This document shows, one piece after another, positions 1-7,309 of a stretch of 15,993 nucleotides of DNA; within the stretch, counting starts at the first letter, position 1, and each line of letters starts with the position of its first letter. The stretch is from Trametes villosa. Taxonomy: Eukaryota > Basidiomycota > Agaricomycetes > Polyporales > Polyporaceae. The DNA lies in assembly GCA_002964805.2 (NCBI GenBank), contig PUDQ02000139.1, positions 1 to 15,993 on the forward strand, given 5' to 3'. The translations under genes and the position numbers were made by a program. The notes under the pieces were generated by a model, which did not search any database, was not told where the DNA came from, and saw nothing but the letters and a program-made list of their open reading frames with translations.

Positions 1-31
1 GGAAGATCGAAGGTGGGTTGTTCGGCATCCT

Positions 32-48
32 GGAGCATGGCATGCTCC
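32..48. repeat. 17-base inverted repeat, copy 1
   Basis: GGAGCATG and CATGCTCC are perfect 8-base arms around one central G. With a one-base centre it is more likely a dimeric protein-binding site or chance than an RNA hairpin. The copy-2 site is 9595-9611. Confidence 0.5.
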
Positions 49-1577
49 GTGGGTGTCGCAGCGCCTTGGGAACGACAGGGCAGCCAGTACACAGACGGGG
101 TGCGATCTGTAGGGTACGTACTGTTCGAGAAATACATACAATGTGTTTCTGTTTGACCACAGCACACAGTGCTCAATCCTGCACGGTCGAGCCAAACATT
201 ACGGGCTCCGTCGCATGATCAGGGCAGTCTCACGCGGAGTACATCTGCCCCGGGCCTGCCTCGATACGCCTACGATGCATTCGGGCGAATAATCTTATTC
301 ATAGCGCGATGGTACGGTGCGCGCCGGCTGGGCGCGGGGGCCGCGGTCGATACACCCGCAGGCACCTGTTTCCCCCCTCCCCGATTTCTCCCCTTCCCAG
401 TGGTGCAGGTTAACGTGAAGTGCACCGCGAGTGTATTCGCCCACAGCGCATAGCATGAAACCGATAGCGAAGGAATTGCGTATATTGCTAGGAAGCTAGT
501 GGTAGGTACTCGCTACCATCTCGGCTGTCGTCCGCTTTCCCGGTTATTTACGGCTTGCGTAGACTTCTAGTGGCGCGTGAGGGCTGCTCGAGGGTGCGTG
601 CGTCGCGCCTTTATGGTCGAAGCAGTATAGAACTCAAGTGTGCAATTCCAGGGGCGGGGCTACATCGTGGACGCGCATCCCCTTGTTCAGGGAACGCCAG
701 GGAAACTCCGAGTCCTGAGAAAGAAATATATTTGCGAGTATTCTACGACTCTCCCGGACGCGCGCCGAGGACGAAACAAGTTGACGGGGGTGCTGTACGT
801 TGCTCGAGCACGGCCGCTGTGCAAGCTGATTAGTAAATGTACACGGGGAAAGCCACACACCTCGAAGTCACTCGCGGATGTACCGTGTCGGGACACACGA
901 CGTCCGTATGCGGCCGTTGACATCTTCTCTACCATTGCCGTTCGGTCGCGCTACGTTTGGGAGCGTCAAGGTCAGTTAGGTAACACCTCCGCTGATGACG
1001 CCCCGGCGCCCGCGCGTTTTCGCCTCTCAGCGCCCGCTTCCCACGGACCCTCCAAGTTAACCAGAGACCACCACTCTCCAAGCAGCGTACCGTGGCTCCC
1101 TTCCTCTACAACGGCCCCCTCACCGAGCCGGACTGCTCTTCGAACTCGACACCTCCGGCTGTGCTACGTCGTGGTACGATGGCCCCGATGGCGGCGACCG
1201 TTCGCGTCGGCGCTTGGGGTGAGTAGGCGCGCCGCGCTACTTGAGAAACGATGGCGGTGAGTCGTACGGTGCACTCCGTCGAGCTGGATTACTTACGAGG
1301 TTGTCACAGCCGCCAGATATCAGCTATCCGCGCATGGCGCACAACACATATTGTGTGTGCATCTTGACGCAACTCGGCAAAGCGGCTGCGGGCGCCGGGG
1401 CAGTGTCCCTGCGCGAGACGCATAGTGAGCGCAGAGACTTCTGACGACCGATAGGGGACTTACCTGCTCGATACGCAAGACGCAGCTCTATTCACGTGCA
1501 TTCGCGTGCAACTTGCGCCCGCAGACACCGAGTCGAAAGCCGTCGGCTAAGACTGAAGATGTAGCTCGTGGCGCAAC
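49..1577. other. No supported gene
   Basis: Apart from the stem-loop at 500-518 and the minus-strand intron-like signals at 1240-1296 and 1409-1463, I see nothing definable. The longest plus-strand frame (640-1260) begins with GTG, not ATG, and its translation resembles no protein I know. Two GTGAGT motifs at 1219 and 1257 lack a convincing partner acceptor. Confidence 0.5.
500..518. repeat. Small stem-loop: 6-base perfect stem, 7-base loop
   Basis: TGGTAG and CTACCA flank GTACTCG. It lies in a gene-free stretch with no known RNA signature around it. The copy-2 site is 10063-10081. Confidence 0.35.
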
Positions 1578-2611
1578 ATGCGCAGATCCCTGGCGTTCGT
1601 TCCCGGACGTCTCGGCACTCCCGAGCCCGCTGGCCGAGTTGCACGGCATGTGCATGAGCATGCGACGGCGGGGACGGCTGGCCAGCCTGGTGAGTCGGAT
1701 ACCCTCGCTTCCGGAGTGCTTACTCACGCTACTGCACGCCCTTTGACCTTCTGTTCCTCTCGCCCGACGCGCCCGACGATTTCTGCCCGCGCATAGCGCA
1801 ATACGCTGCACAGGCCTACCTCGGGTGCGTACACCGTGGCAGCCTCCTGCGTTGGAGGACGTGCCGGCGACGATGGTACGGGGAGCGGCGCGGAGATCGG
1901 CTGGCGCACACATACGTGAGTTGAGGCTCGACTCCGTACGATTGAAAGGCCACTCACCTGATCGTCCCAGGCGCGACGCTTTCGACCTGGCACCTCATGG
2001 CCAGCAAACGCAAGGGCACGGTCTTCAAGGGGCACCCGCCTCGACGAGGCCCTTGCCCTCGAGCGTCGGCGGTGCAATTCCTCGCTATCCAGAGCCTGTG
2101 AGCATTCAAAATACACCCAACAGCCGTGCAAGTCGGAGACGGCGAACAGGCCAGTGTTCGAGGATTCCGAGGGCGGAAAGGTGAGCAGCTCGTGCTGTTC
2201 GCGTTTCTGTCACTTCCCCAACCGCGCCTCGTCGCGCACGCCGTCGCGGGGACACGTACGGCGGCCGCGGCCGCATTCAATCGCAAGCACAGACGACCCG
2301 CAGGTGAGTCTGCTCGCATACTCGTGCATTCCCGACCGTTCGCGAGTTGTTAGAGGCTCTTGTAGCCACGGGAAGGCGGTGGTGGTGGCGTTTGCGCAGG
2401 CGCGACGGCACGACCGAACCCCGCTCTCGACAGCGTCACGGATGCAGTGTGCGCAGGCGTGCTGAGCTCCTGCACTCGCGGCGGCCGCTGGCGCGTGCAG
2501 ACGCGAACCCCACCCACCACGAGGGAAGTCTACGCCTCGCGTCGAGAGACTCGCCCTCCCTTCGCGCATCGGCCGTCTTCGCGCTTTCCGGCCATTTTGT
2601 CGGCAGTCTGA
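1578..2611 (+). CDS. Possible four-exon gene of unknown function (269 residues), copy 1
   Basis: The model joins 1578-1689, 1797-1915, 1971-2303 and 2366-2611, which stay open from an ATG with A at -3 to a TGA. All three donors are GTGAGT (1690, 1916, 2304). The acceptors are TAG at 1796, CAG at 1970 and TAG at 2365. Introns are 107, 55 and 62 bases; the second has CTCAC/CTGAT just before the acceptor and looks best. The protein begins MRRSLAFVPG, is arginine-rich, has a tryptophan/arginine-rich stretch around residues 55-70, and carries a glycine run in the last exon. I recognise no domain. Against it: composition is like the flanking non-coding DNA, GC-rich DNA keeps frames open by chance, and the opposite strand carries equally good intron signals (1901-1957, 1678-1727). 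It may be non-coding RNA, a lineage-specific orphan gene, or chance. Confidence 0.2.
1901..1957 (-). other. Candidate minus-strand intron, 57 bases
   Basis: Read on the minus strand this is CAG|GTGAGT at 1958/1957, CTCAAC and CTCAC before the acceptor, and a CCAG acceptor ending at 1901. It almost exactly overlaps the plus-strand candidate 1916-1970: each strand's donor is the other strand's branch-like CTCAC. Only one strand, or neither, can be right. Similar minus-strand candidates are 1678-1727 (50 bases), 1409-1463 (55 bases, CAG|GTAAGT and GCTCACT) and 1240-1296 (57 bases, GTAAGT and ACTCAC). Minus-strand frames cannot be joined through all of them without stops. Confidence 0.2.
2261..2274. 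repeat. 14-base GC palindrome (two overlapping NotI sites)
   Basis: GCGGCCGCGGCCGC is a perfect palindrome containing two GCGGCCGC sites overlapping by two bases. It sits inside the third exon of the weak 1578-2611 model, where it would encode alanine- or arginine-rich residues. It may be no more than CpG-rich simple sequence. The copy-2 site is 11824-11837. Confidence 0.6.
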
Positions 2612-3180
2612 GGTTCTTGCAGCCGCGGACAAGACGGCGGCTGCGACGTCGGCGTTGAGGCGCCGCGGCGTGACTGCACAACGCTCGACTGTAGCCTGAG
2701 CGTCCTCTCGCAGCTACCACGGCCCGGGTCGTTCGTGCGCCTTTGACCGGGGCGGTGGCGGTGGCGGCGGCAGCAGCAGCAGCAGCAGCAGCAGCAAGAG
2801 GGAGGCACGGTGCTGGGGAGTGCAGTACGGGAGGGTCGGCGGGGTATCGGGCGAGGCGTCCGGAGGAAAGTGGCACGGCGTCCAGCCATGTAGATGCAGA
2901 CACGGAGGGGCCGCTAACTGGCGCGTTTGAGGCGAGGCTGCCGTGTGTGTCTAATTCCAGTCGACGTCGTGCGGCGGCGGGCTCGCACAGGAAGCTCAGC
3001 CGTTCACCGTCTGCATGACGAGGGCTGGAGCGAGTCTTTCGAACGTCGACGCGTGCCCTCTGTCCGTCTCTGTGAATTGACTAGATACCGGGGAGAGCGA
3101 GGCCCGGCGTCCTTGCGCTGTGCGAGTCTGCACGCCCGAGTTTGCGAAGCCCGCCTGCCCGCTCCCGCCCCCTCTGCGCG
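2612..3180. other. GC-rich spacer upstream of the dioxygenase promoter
   Basis: This holds the CAG tract and GC-rich low-complexity sequence. Frames on both strands are short and dominated by arginine, alanine and proline. No gene is supported. Confidence 0.5.
2771..2794 (+). repeat. (CAG)8 trinucleotide repeat, copy 1
   Basis: Eight perfect CAG units follow a GGC/GGT-rich stretch and are followed by CAAGAG. The plus strand would read polyglutamine, polyserine or polyalanine; the minus strand polyalanine, polycysteine or polyleucine. None of these frames belongs to a supported gene, so the tract is treated as a microsatellite. Confidence 0.95.
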
Positions 3181-3480
3181 CCAATAGGCGACTCCTACAC
3201 ACGCAGAGGTTCGTTTTATTTCTCCGTCCGCTCGCAGACCGTGCGCCCAGATCAGGCAGCCTGCCCGCCCGCTGCCGCGCGCCCTCCCTGCCCCGCCTCC
3301 GCTCCTCGGTTCCGAACGATCGTGAGCGCATCTCTCGTCTCGCATTCGACCTCTCTCGAGCTCAAAGTGGCTGGGATATATCGCCTTCTGTTCTTCGCAG
3401 TCTCCGTGCTCTCAGCTGTCATCCTGTTGCGCTCTAAGACACTGCTTTCTCGCGTCCTCGCACCGATCTCCTTTGCGACC
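3181..3480 (+). promoter_or_regulatory. Dioxygenase promoter and 5' leader, copy 1
   Basis: A CCAAT box (3181-3185) lies 296 bases upstream of the ATG. A TATA-like ATATAT (3376-3381) lies about 100 bases upstream. Between and after them the plus strand is strongly pyrimidine-rich, as is common just upstream of highly expressed fungal genes. A transcription start about 30-40 bases after the TATA-like element would give a leader of about 60-70 bases. The leader ends in gcgaccATG, a favourable context with A at -3. The frame of the dioxygenase is open back to 3142 but has no ATG in that stretch, so an N-terminal extension is unlikely. The elements are recognised by motif and position only. Confidence 0.5.
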
Positions 3481-4651
3481 ATGTCTTCGAACGGCACCAG
3501 TACCGCACTCCCCAAGACCCCCGCTGAGTGGCGGAAGGCTCTGGAAGAGCTACCTGCTACGCCCGAGAAGATCCCCGCGTTCTTCTTCGGACATGGTTCC
3601 CCCATGCTCCTCTCGGAGCGGATGGGAATGAAGGACATGGGTCCGAAGGGCGACCTGGGGACCTTCTTGAAGGACTTTGGTCCTGCGCTTATCTCCAAGT
3701 ACAAACCTAAAGGCATTGTGGTATTCAGCGCCCATTGGGAAACCCACGGAGAGCGTGTCGGTAAGTTTCCTGCACCGCACACACTACTACTATTTAACGC
3801 TGACCGGACGTTTCTAATAGTGACCGACTATGGGGACGAGAACCCCCTGCTCATGGACTACTTCGGCTTCCCGCAGTCGATGTACGAAGTGAAGTTCAAG
3901 TCGCGTGGTGATTCGGCGCTATCCCAGCGTATCGTGCAGCTCTACAAAGACGTGAGCGCGATTGCGTCTATGGTCTTCCAGCTAGCTGCTGACCTATCGC
4001 ATCCTAGGCTGGATATTTGGCCCGGACAACCTCGAAACTGGAGGCTCGCGGCGACGACGGACGGGGTTTCAGCGGCCCCGGTCTCGACCACGGCGTCTTC
4101 GTGCCCTTCAAGCTCATGTTCGGCGACGAGTTTACGGACGTCCCCATCGTCGAAGTCTCGATTGACGGCAGCCTTGACGCCGAGAAGAACTGGGCGCTGG
4201 GCGAGGTTGTCGCGCCGCTCAGGTAATTTGACAGACTGCCGCTCCACCGCCCGTGTCTGACCGCTTCCTCCGATACAGGCGGGAGGGTATCCTGGTTCTC
4301 GCGGGCGGCTTGCTCGTGCACAACCTGCGCGATTTCTCCGCGTTCTCGGAGTCGACGGCGAATAGCTTGGTGAAGGAGTTCAATCAGGCTATATTGGACG
4401 CGCTGACTGTGTCCGACGTGAGTGTCCGTTTGCGACCGGAGCGAACTAATCACTGAAATGCATAAACGCAGCCTATCGCGCGGAAACAAGCGCTAGTCGC
4501 ACTGATGAAGCACAAAGGCTTCAGGGCTGCGCATCCACGAGCCGACCACTTCGTGCCCCTCTATGTCGCTGCGGGTGCAGGAGGCACCGAAGCCGACGAC
4601 AAGGTGGTGTCCGCCATCTACGGCGCGCCCACGGTCGCATTCGACCTGTGA
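3481..4651 (+). CDS. Class III extradiol ring-cleavage dioxygenase (LigB/DODA family), five exons, copy 1
   Basis: Exons are 3481-3760, 3821-3951, 4008-4222, 4279-4417 and 4472-4651, giving 945 coding bases and 314 residues. Introns of 60, 56, 56 and 54 bases have donors GTAAGT, GTGAGC, GTAATT and GTGAGT, with CTGAC at 3800, 3989 and 4257. Conserved histidines stand in family contexts: H38 in GHGSPM, H85 in SAHWET, H165 in LDHGVFVPF, H223 in GGLLVHNLRD and H281 in HPRADHFVPLY. From memory of E. coli YgiD, H38, H85 and H281 should bind the metal and H223 sit at the active site. Also typical are TDYGDENPLLMDYFGFP (95-111) and the C-terminal AGAGG. The family uses non-haem Fe(II) and O2 to open catechol-type rings next to the diol. 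The true substrate (DOPA, lignin-derived catechols or other) cannot be read from sequence. The ATG has A at -3, and no in-frame ATG lies upstream in the open frame. No signal peptide is seen, so it is probably cytosolic. The Amanita pigment enzyme called DODA is a different family. Confidence 0.93.
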
Positions 4652-5250
4652 AGCTTGTAGCACTGCACTTGTACGATACTATACTCTCCTCTGCGGTCTT
4701 TTGCTTCAAACCTTCGTAGACGTGTGTGCCCCGCCTCTCTCAACCATTCCCAGGAATAATAGGACAGTAGGTGTCCACAGACCCTCTACAAGCCGATCGG
4801 ACCCGGAAGTGGGACACGGGCGCTGACGGCCAAACCGGCCCTCCCATCCTCCCTGCACTGTGCACATTCCTTCGTGTGGGCGTAAAAAATAGGAGTACCT
4901 GGCAGACTACCTTGTAATATTGTCATCAGAGGAAACTAGGGGAAAACCCCTCTTACTACCGTAATCCGAGGTTATGTGCTGAAGTACCCAACTTCCCCCG
5001 ATCCTTACTCAACCCCCCCCTCAAAAGTACGCCTGTTTGCTCGAGCTCTTCACCATTCAAAGTTTAGATCTGCTACTACAGCCTTCAGCGGGACAGGCTG
5101 GCCTGTACACTGATATCGTTTGTCCAGCATCCGGGGCTCGGCGCAGTGCATCCCGTTGACTCTGTGGTCCGCTACAGTACTACTTGGGTTACCGAATACA
5201 GAACAAAGCACATTGGCATATGTCATTTTGGCCTACGGAGCATTAACGTC
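4652..5250 (+). other. AT-richer 3' flank of the dioxygenase with possible polyadenylation signals, copy 1
   Basis: No gene is supported here. AATAATA at 4755-4761, about 105 bases after the stop, is a plausible fungal poly(A) positioning signal. A second A-rich site, TAAAAAATA, lies at 4883-4891. Between about 4880 and 5240 the base composition is clearly less GC- and CpG-rich than the rest of the unit. A short perfect hairpin, AGGGG-AAAA-CCCCT, lies at 4938-4951. A run of eight C lies at 5013-5020. The region reads as 3' UTR followed by intergenic DNA. A remnant of an old insertion is possible but no terminal repeats were found. Confidence 0.4.
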
Positions 5251-5911
5251 CGCGACGCCCGGTGCCTCACACGCTGCCGCCGTCTTGATAAACCTCCGGA
5301 CCCCAGTGTCGAGATCCCCGACGCCAGGTGTTTGCCGGCGGGAGGAGGAGGAGGCGATCGGGTGGCGCTAGCGCTGGAGATTGTACTCCGCCACGTGGCG
5401 GCGTTGAATCTGCGATCGGAGGTATTGAGTTTGGGCAGCAGTGCGCGTCCGCGTCGCTCTCCGCCTGATCACCGCTCCCCACGTCCCCCTCTGTATTCTC
5501 CTCGCGCCCTCTCATAGCCCTGCGCGGGGCAGCCCTCCAGACCGCGTCATGGCGACCCTCCGTCCGATCGCGTGCCGTTGCGCACCCTCTCAGACCCTCT
5601 CTCGCCCATCCGCCGTCCGATCGCGCCCCGTTTAGGCGCGCGCCAGGACTGCTCGACCGCGGTTTTGGCGGAGAGCCCGACCTGCTCGTTCCCCCACCAC
5701 ACCCGTCCCTCCCCCTGTGCTCGCAACCTCGACCTCTCGCTTTCGCCGTCTCGGACCTGCAATCGCGCGCTGCAACCGCCCCCTCGCCGCCCTCTCGCGA
5801 CCGCCTGCTTACCGTCCCTCGCGCATTCCGCGCCCGTTTCCCGCCCTCCCGCGCTTCCGGCGCCCCGGGGAGTGCATACACCCACCCCGGCTGTGTGCCC
5901 CGCTCGTATAG
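5250..5911 (+). other. Pyrimidine-rich region, promoter-like for a transcript further right
   Basis: From about 5440 to 5900 the plus strand is dominated by C and T with many CCCTC and CGCCC words, resembling the DNA upstream of the dioxygenase. It begins with a (GGA)n stretch at 5340-5354 and the E-box palindrome. A short ATG frame at 5549-5635 encodes 28 residues starting MATLRPIACR, arginine/serine/alanine-rich and without acidic residues, like a mitochondrial presequence. It stops at TAG with no good splice donor before it. I cannot support a gene. Confidence 0.35.
5388..5401. promoter_or_regulatory. Perfect 14-base palindrome centred on a CACGTG E-box
   Basis: CCGCCACGTGGCGG reads the same on both strands. 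CACGTG is the core site of bHLH dimers in fungi (Cbf1-like and others). It lies about 740 bases after the dioxygenase stop, at the upstream edge of pyrimidine-rich DNA that precedes the candidate introns at 5953. It could therefore belong to a promoter of that putative transcript. Binding is not shown. The copy-2 site is 14951-14964. Confidence 0.3.
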
Positions 5912-5952
5912 ACACCCATATCGCGTGGGGAACTCGAAAAATCGCCCGTAAA

Positions 5953-6007
5953 GTGCGTTTTATTCAATCTTCGCCAAAGTGTTCTACTGACCATATCTGC
6001 GGTCTAG
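5953..6007 (+). other. Candidate spliceosomal intron, 55 bases
   Basis: The donor is AAA|GTGCGT, TACTGACC lies at 5985-5992 and the acceptor is TCTAG, 15 bases after the branch-site motif. Length, branch motif and spacing closely match the confirmed dioxygenase introns. Removing it joins open frames on both sides. One of them (codons beginning at 5912 after a possible TATAG acceptor) then runs to 6197 without a stop. No ATG is available in that frame, so an upstream exon or a non-coding transcript would be needed. The copy-2 equivalent is 15516-15570. Confidence 0.4.
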
Positions 6008-6197
6008 GAACGATGTGCGCGTTTTGGGCGAGGTACCCTCGCGCCGCGCTCGCCCCGTCCGGGGACCGCATCAGCCACCACGGGGCATCCACCACGGACA
6101 CCCAGAAGTCGGTCGCGTCCCGAAATACCAAAACGCCGGCGCGCTATGGGCAGAACAAGTGGGCAAATATGCGAAACTGCCGCGCTGCACGCCAAAG

Positions 6198-6340
6198 GTA
6201 CGTCTAACCGCTCTCATTTTGCACTCTATATACACTATGAACACCACGCTATCGGACGCACCTATTTGCGCGCCGAATTTCGCACTTTGCAAACTACCCC
6301 TGCCGCCAATAGCTGACATTCCTCCTTGCCCCCTCGACAG
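6198..6340 (+). other. Candidate spliceosomal intron, 143 bases
   Basis: The donor is AAAG|GTACGT and the acceptor is preceded by agCTGACattcctccttgcc and CGACAG, a branch motif, pyrimidine tract and CAG in textbook order. It is longer than the 54-60 base introns of the dioxygenase. Inside lies a TATATA (6227-6232) followed by an ATG at 6238, so the stretch could instead be a promoter and a short open frame. Splicing keeps one frame open from 5912 through 6534. The copy-2 equivalent is 15761-15903. Confidence 0.35.
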
Positions 6341-6534
6341 AATCCCTTCATATATCCCCTGTCGTCTCTTCAAACTCCCGCCACCCACGCAGTACAGATC
6401 CCAAAGCCGGCACTTGCGCGCGGCACGAGCTATCGACGATACGAGGTCCACCCGCCCTCCGCCCCAATTAGGCGCTCAAGATTTGGACATTTCTTGCTCG
6501 GCCCATATCTCGTGAACCACGCCTCGCACGCCCG

Positions 6535-6695
6535 GTAAGTCACTTTCGTTCGTATCACAGCGCACGTCGGCGCATACGGGAGCGAGCGCACGCGCTGGCG
6601 TCGTGTCCGCGATTGGCTGTCGCAACACGGCGTGTGCTGGGGACATGTGTGCCCGCCACTCCGCGTGCAGCAACGCTGACGCCGTCTGTACACAG
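6535..6695 (+). other. Candidate spliceosomal intron, 161 bases
   Basis: The donor is CCCG|GTAAGT, the acceptor is TACACAG, and CTGAC lies at 6676-6680. The frame open through 6341-6534 continues after splicing for about 20 codons to a TGA at 6757-6759. A shorter intron to the CAG at 6670 is possible. No protein family is recognised in the joined frame. Only copy 1 contains this region. Confidence 0.3.
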
Positions 6696-7035
6696 CGGAA
6701 TCGTACTCTGCGACGCGCCGGCCCGACCTCCAGCAACGCAATCGCGAGGGCGGCTCTGACGCGCTCGGAACGTCGCCACGAGCACCGGCACCGACTCGTG
6801 CACGGAGTCCCCCGGTGCGCGTCGTACGTGGCGACATCGCAGCTACTCGTGCACGCAAGCCGGAGCGCACGGGGCTGGCTCTCCACCGCCGCCGCCTGCG
6901 TACGTTCCAAGCCGCGGACTCTGCGGCTGCATGGCAGGCTCGCGAGCGCCCTCGACATCTGGAGTGGGGCCGCACGCGACTCCGTCTGGACGCCTCCGTG
7001 TCCTCGCGACGCCGCAGCCGCCACGACGTACGACC

Positions 7036-7098
7036 GTGAGTACTTCGCACGTCTGGCTGCGACGCTGTGCACTGACGCCGCCCCGGATATCCCTCTAG
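7036..7098 (+). other. Candidate spliceosomal intron, 63 bases
   Basis: The donor is ACC|GTGAGT, CTGAC lies at 7072-7076 and the acceptor is CTCTAG, 22 bases after the branch-site motif. This is a compact, well-formed fungal intron. Splicing can join an ATG frame at 6931 (MAGSRAPSTS) to a frame ending at a TAG at 7306-7308, rich in alanine, arginine and proline. No domain is recognised. The GTGAGT on its own could arise by chance; the combination is less likely to. Confidence 0.35.
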
Positions 7099-7309
7099 CT
7101 CTCAATTAGTCGTCTCGCGCCTTTGTTGAGCACGCCGGAAGCGCGCCTTCGAGCATGCCGGGCTCGTCCTCGCGCACCCGAGTCTCCCGGACTCGCTCCA
7201 AGAGCTCACGCGCCCCGGAGGTGGCAGAATCGGAGACGCACGCCCGCGCGCACCGAAGACGCCGCCCGTGCGCGATGCGGCGACGTCAGCGACGAGCCGC
7301 GGCTGTAGA

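Noticed and set aside
640..1260. Plus-strand frame of 206 codons
   Set aside because: It begins with GTG, has no recognisable domain, and ends amid intron-like signals. It cannot be told from chance.
2150..2175. tRNA B-box-like word (gttcgaggattcc)
   Set aside because: Two extra bases break the consensus, and there is no A box or cloverleaf around it.
3142..4260. Unspliced 372-codon frame covering the dioxygenase start
   Set aside because: Its start is a GTG in the promoter. It reads through intron 1 and then leaves the true frame at intron 2, losing LDHGVFVPF. The five-exon model restores the whole family pattern.
3252..4489. Minus-strand frames opposite the dioxygenase
   Set aside because: They are antisense shadows of exon sequence with no motifs of their own.
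7190..7260. WQNRRR-like residues suggesting a homeodomain
   Set aside because: A single short match in an arginine-rich frame. No upstream helices or conserved hydrophobic positions of a homeodomain are visible.
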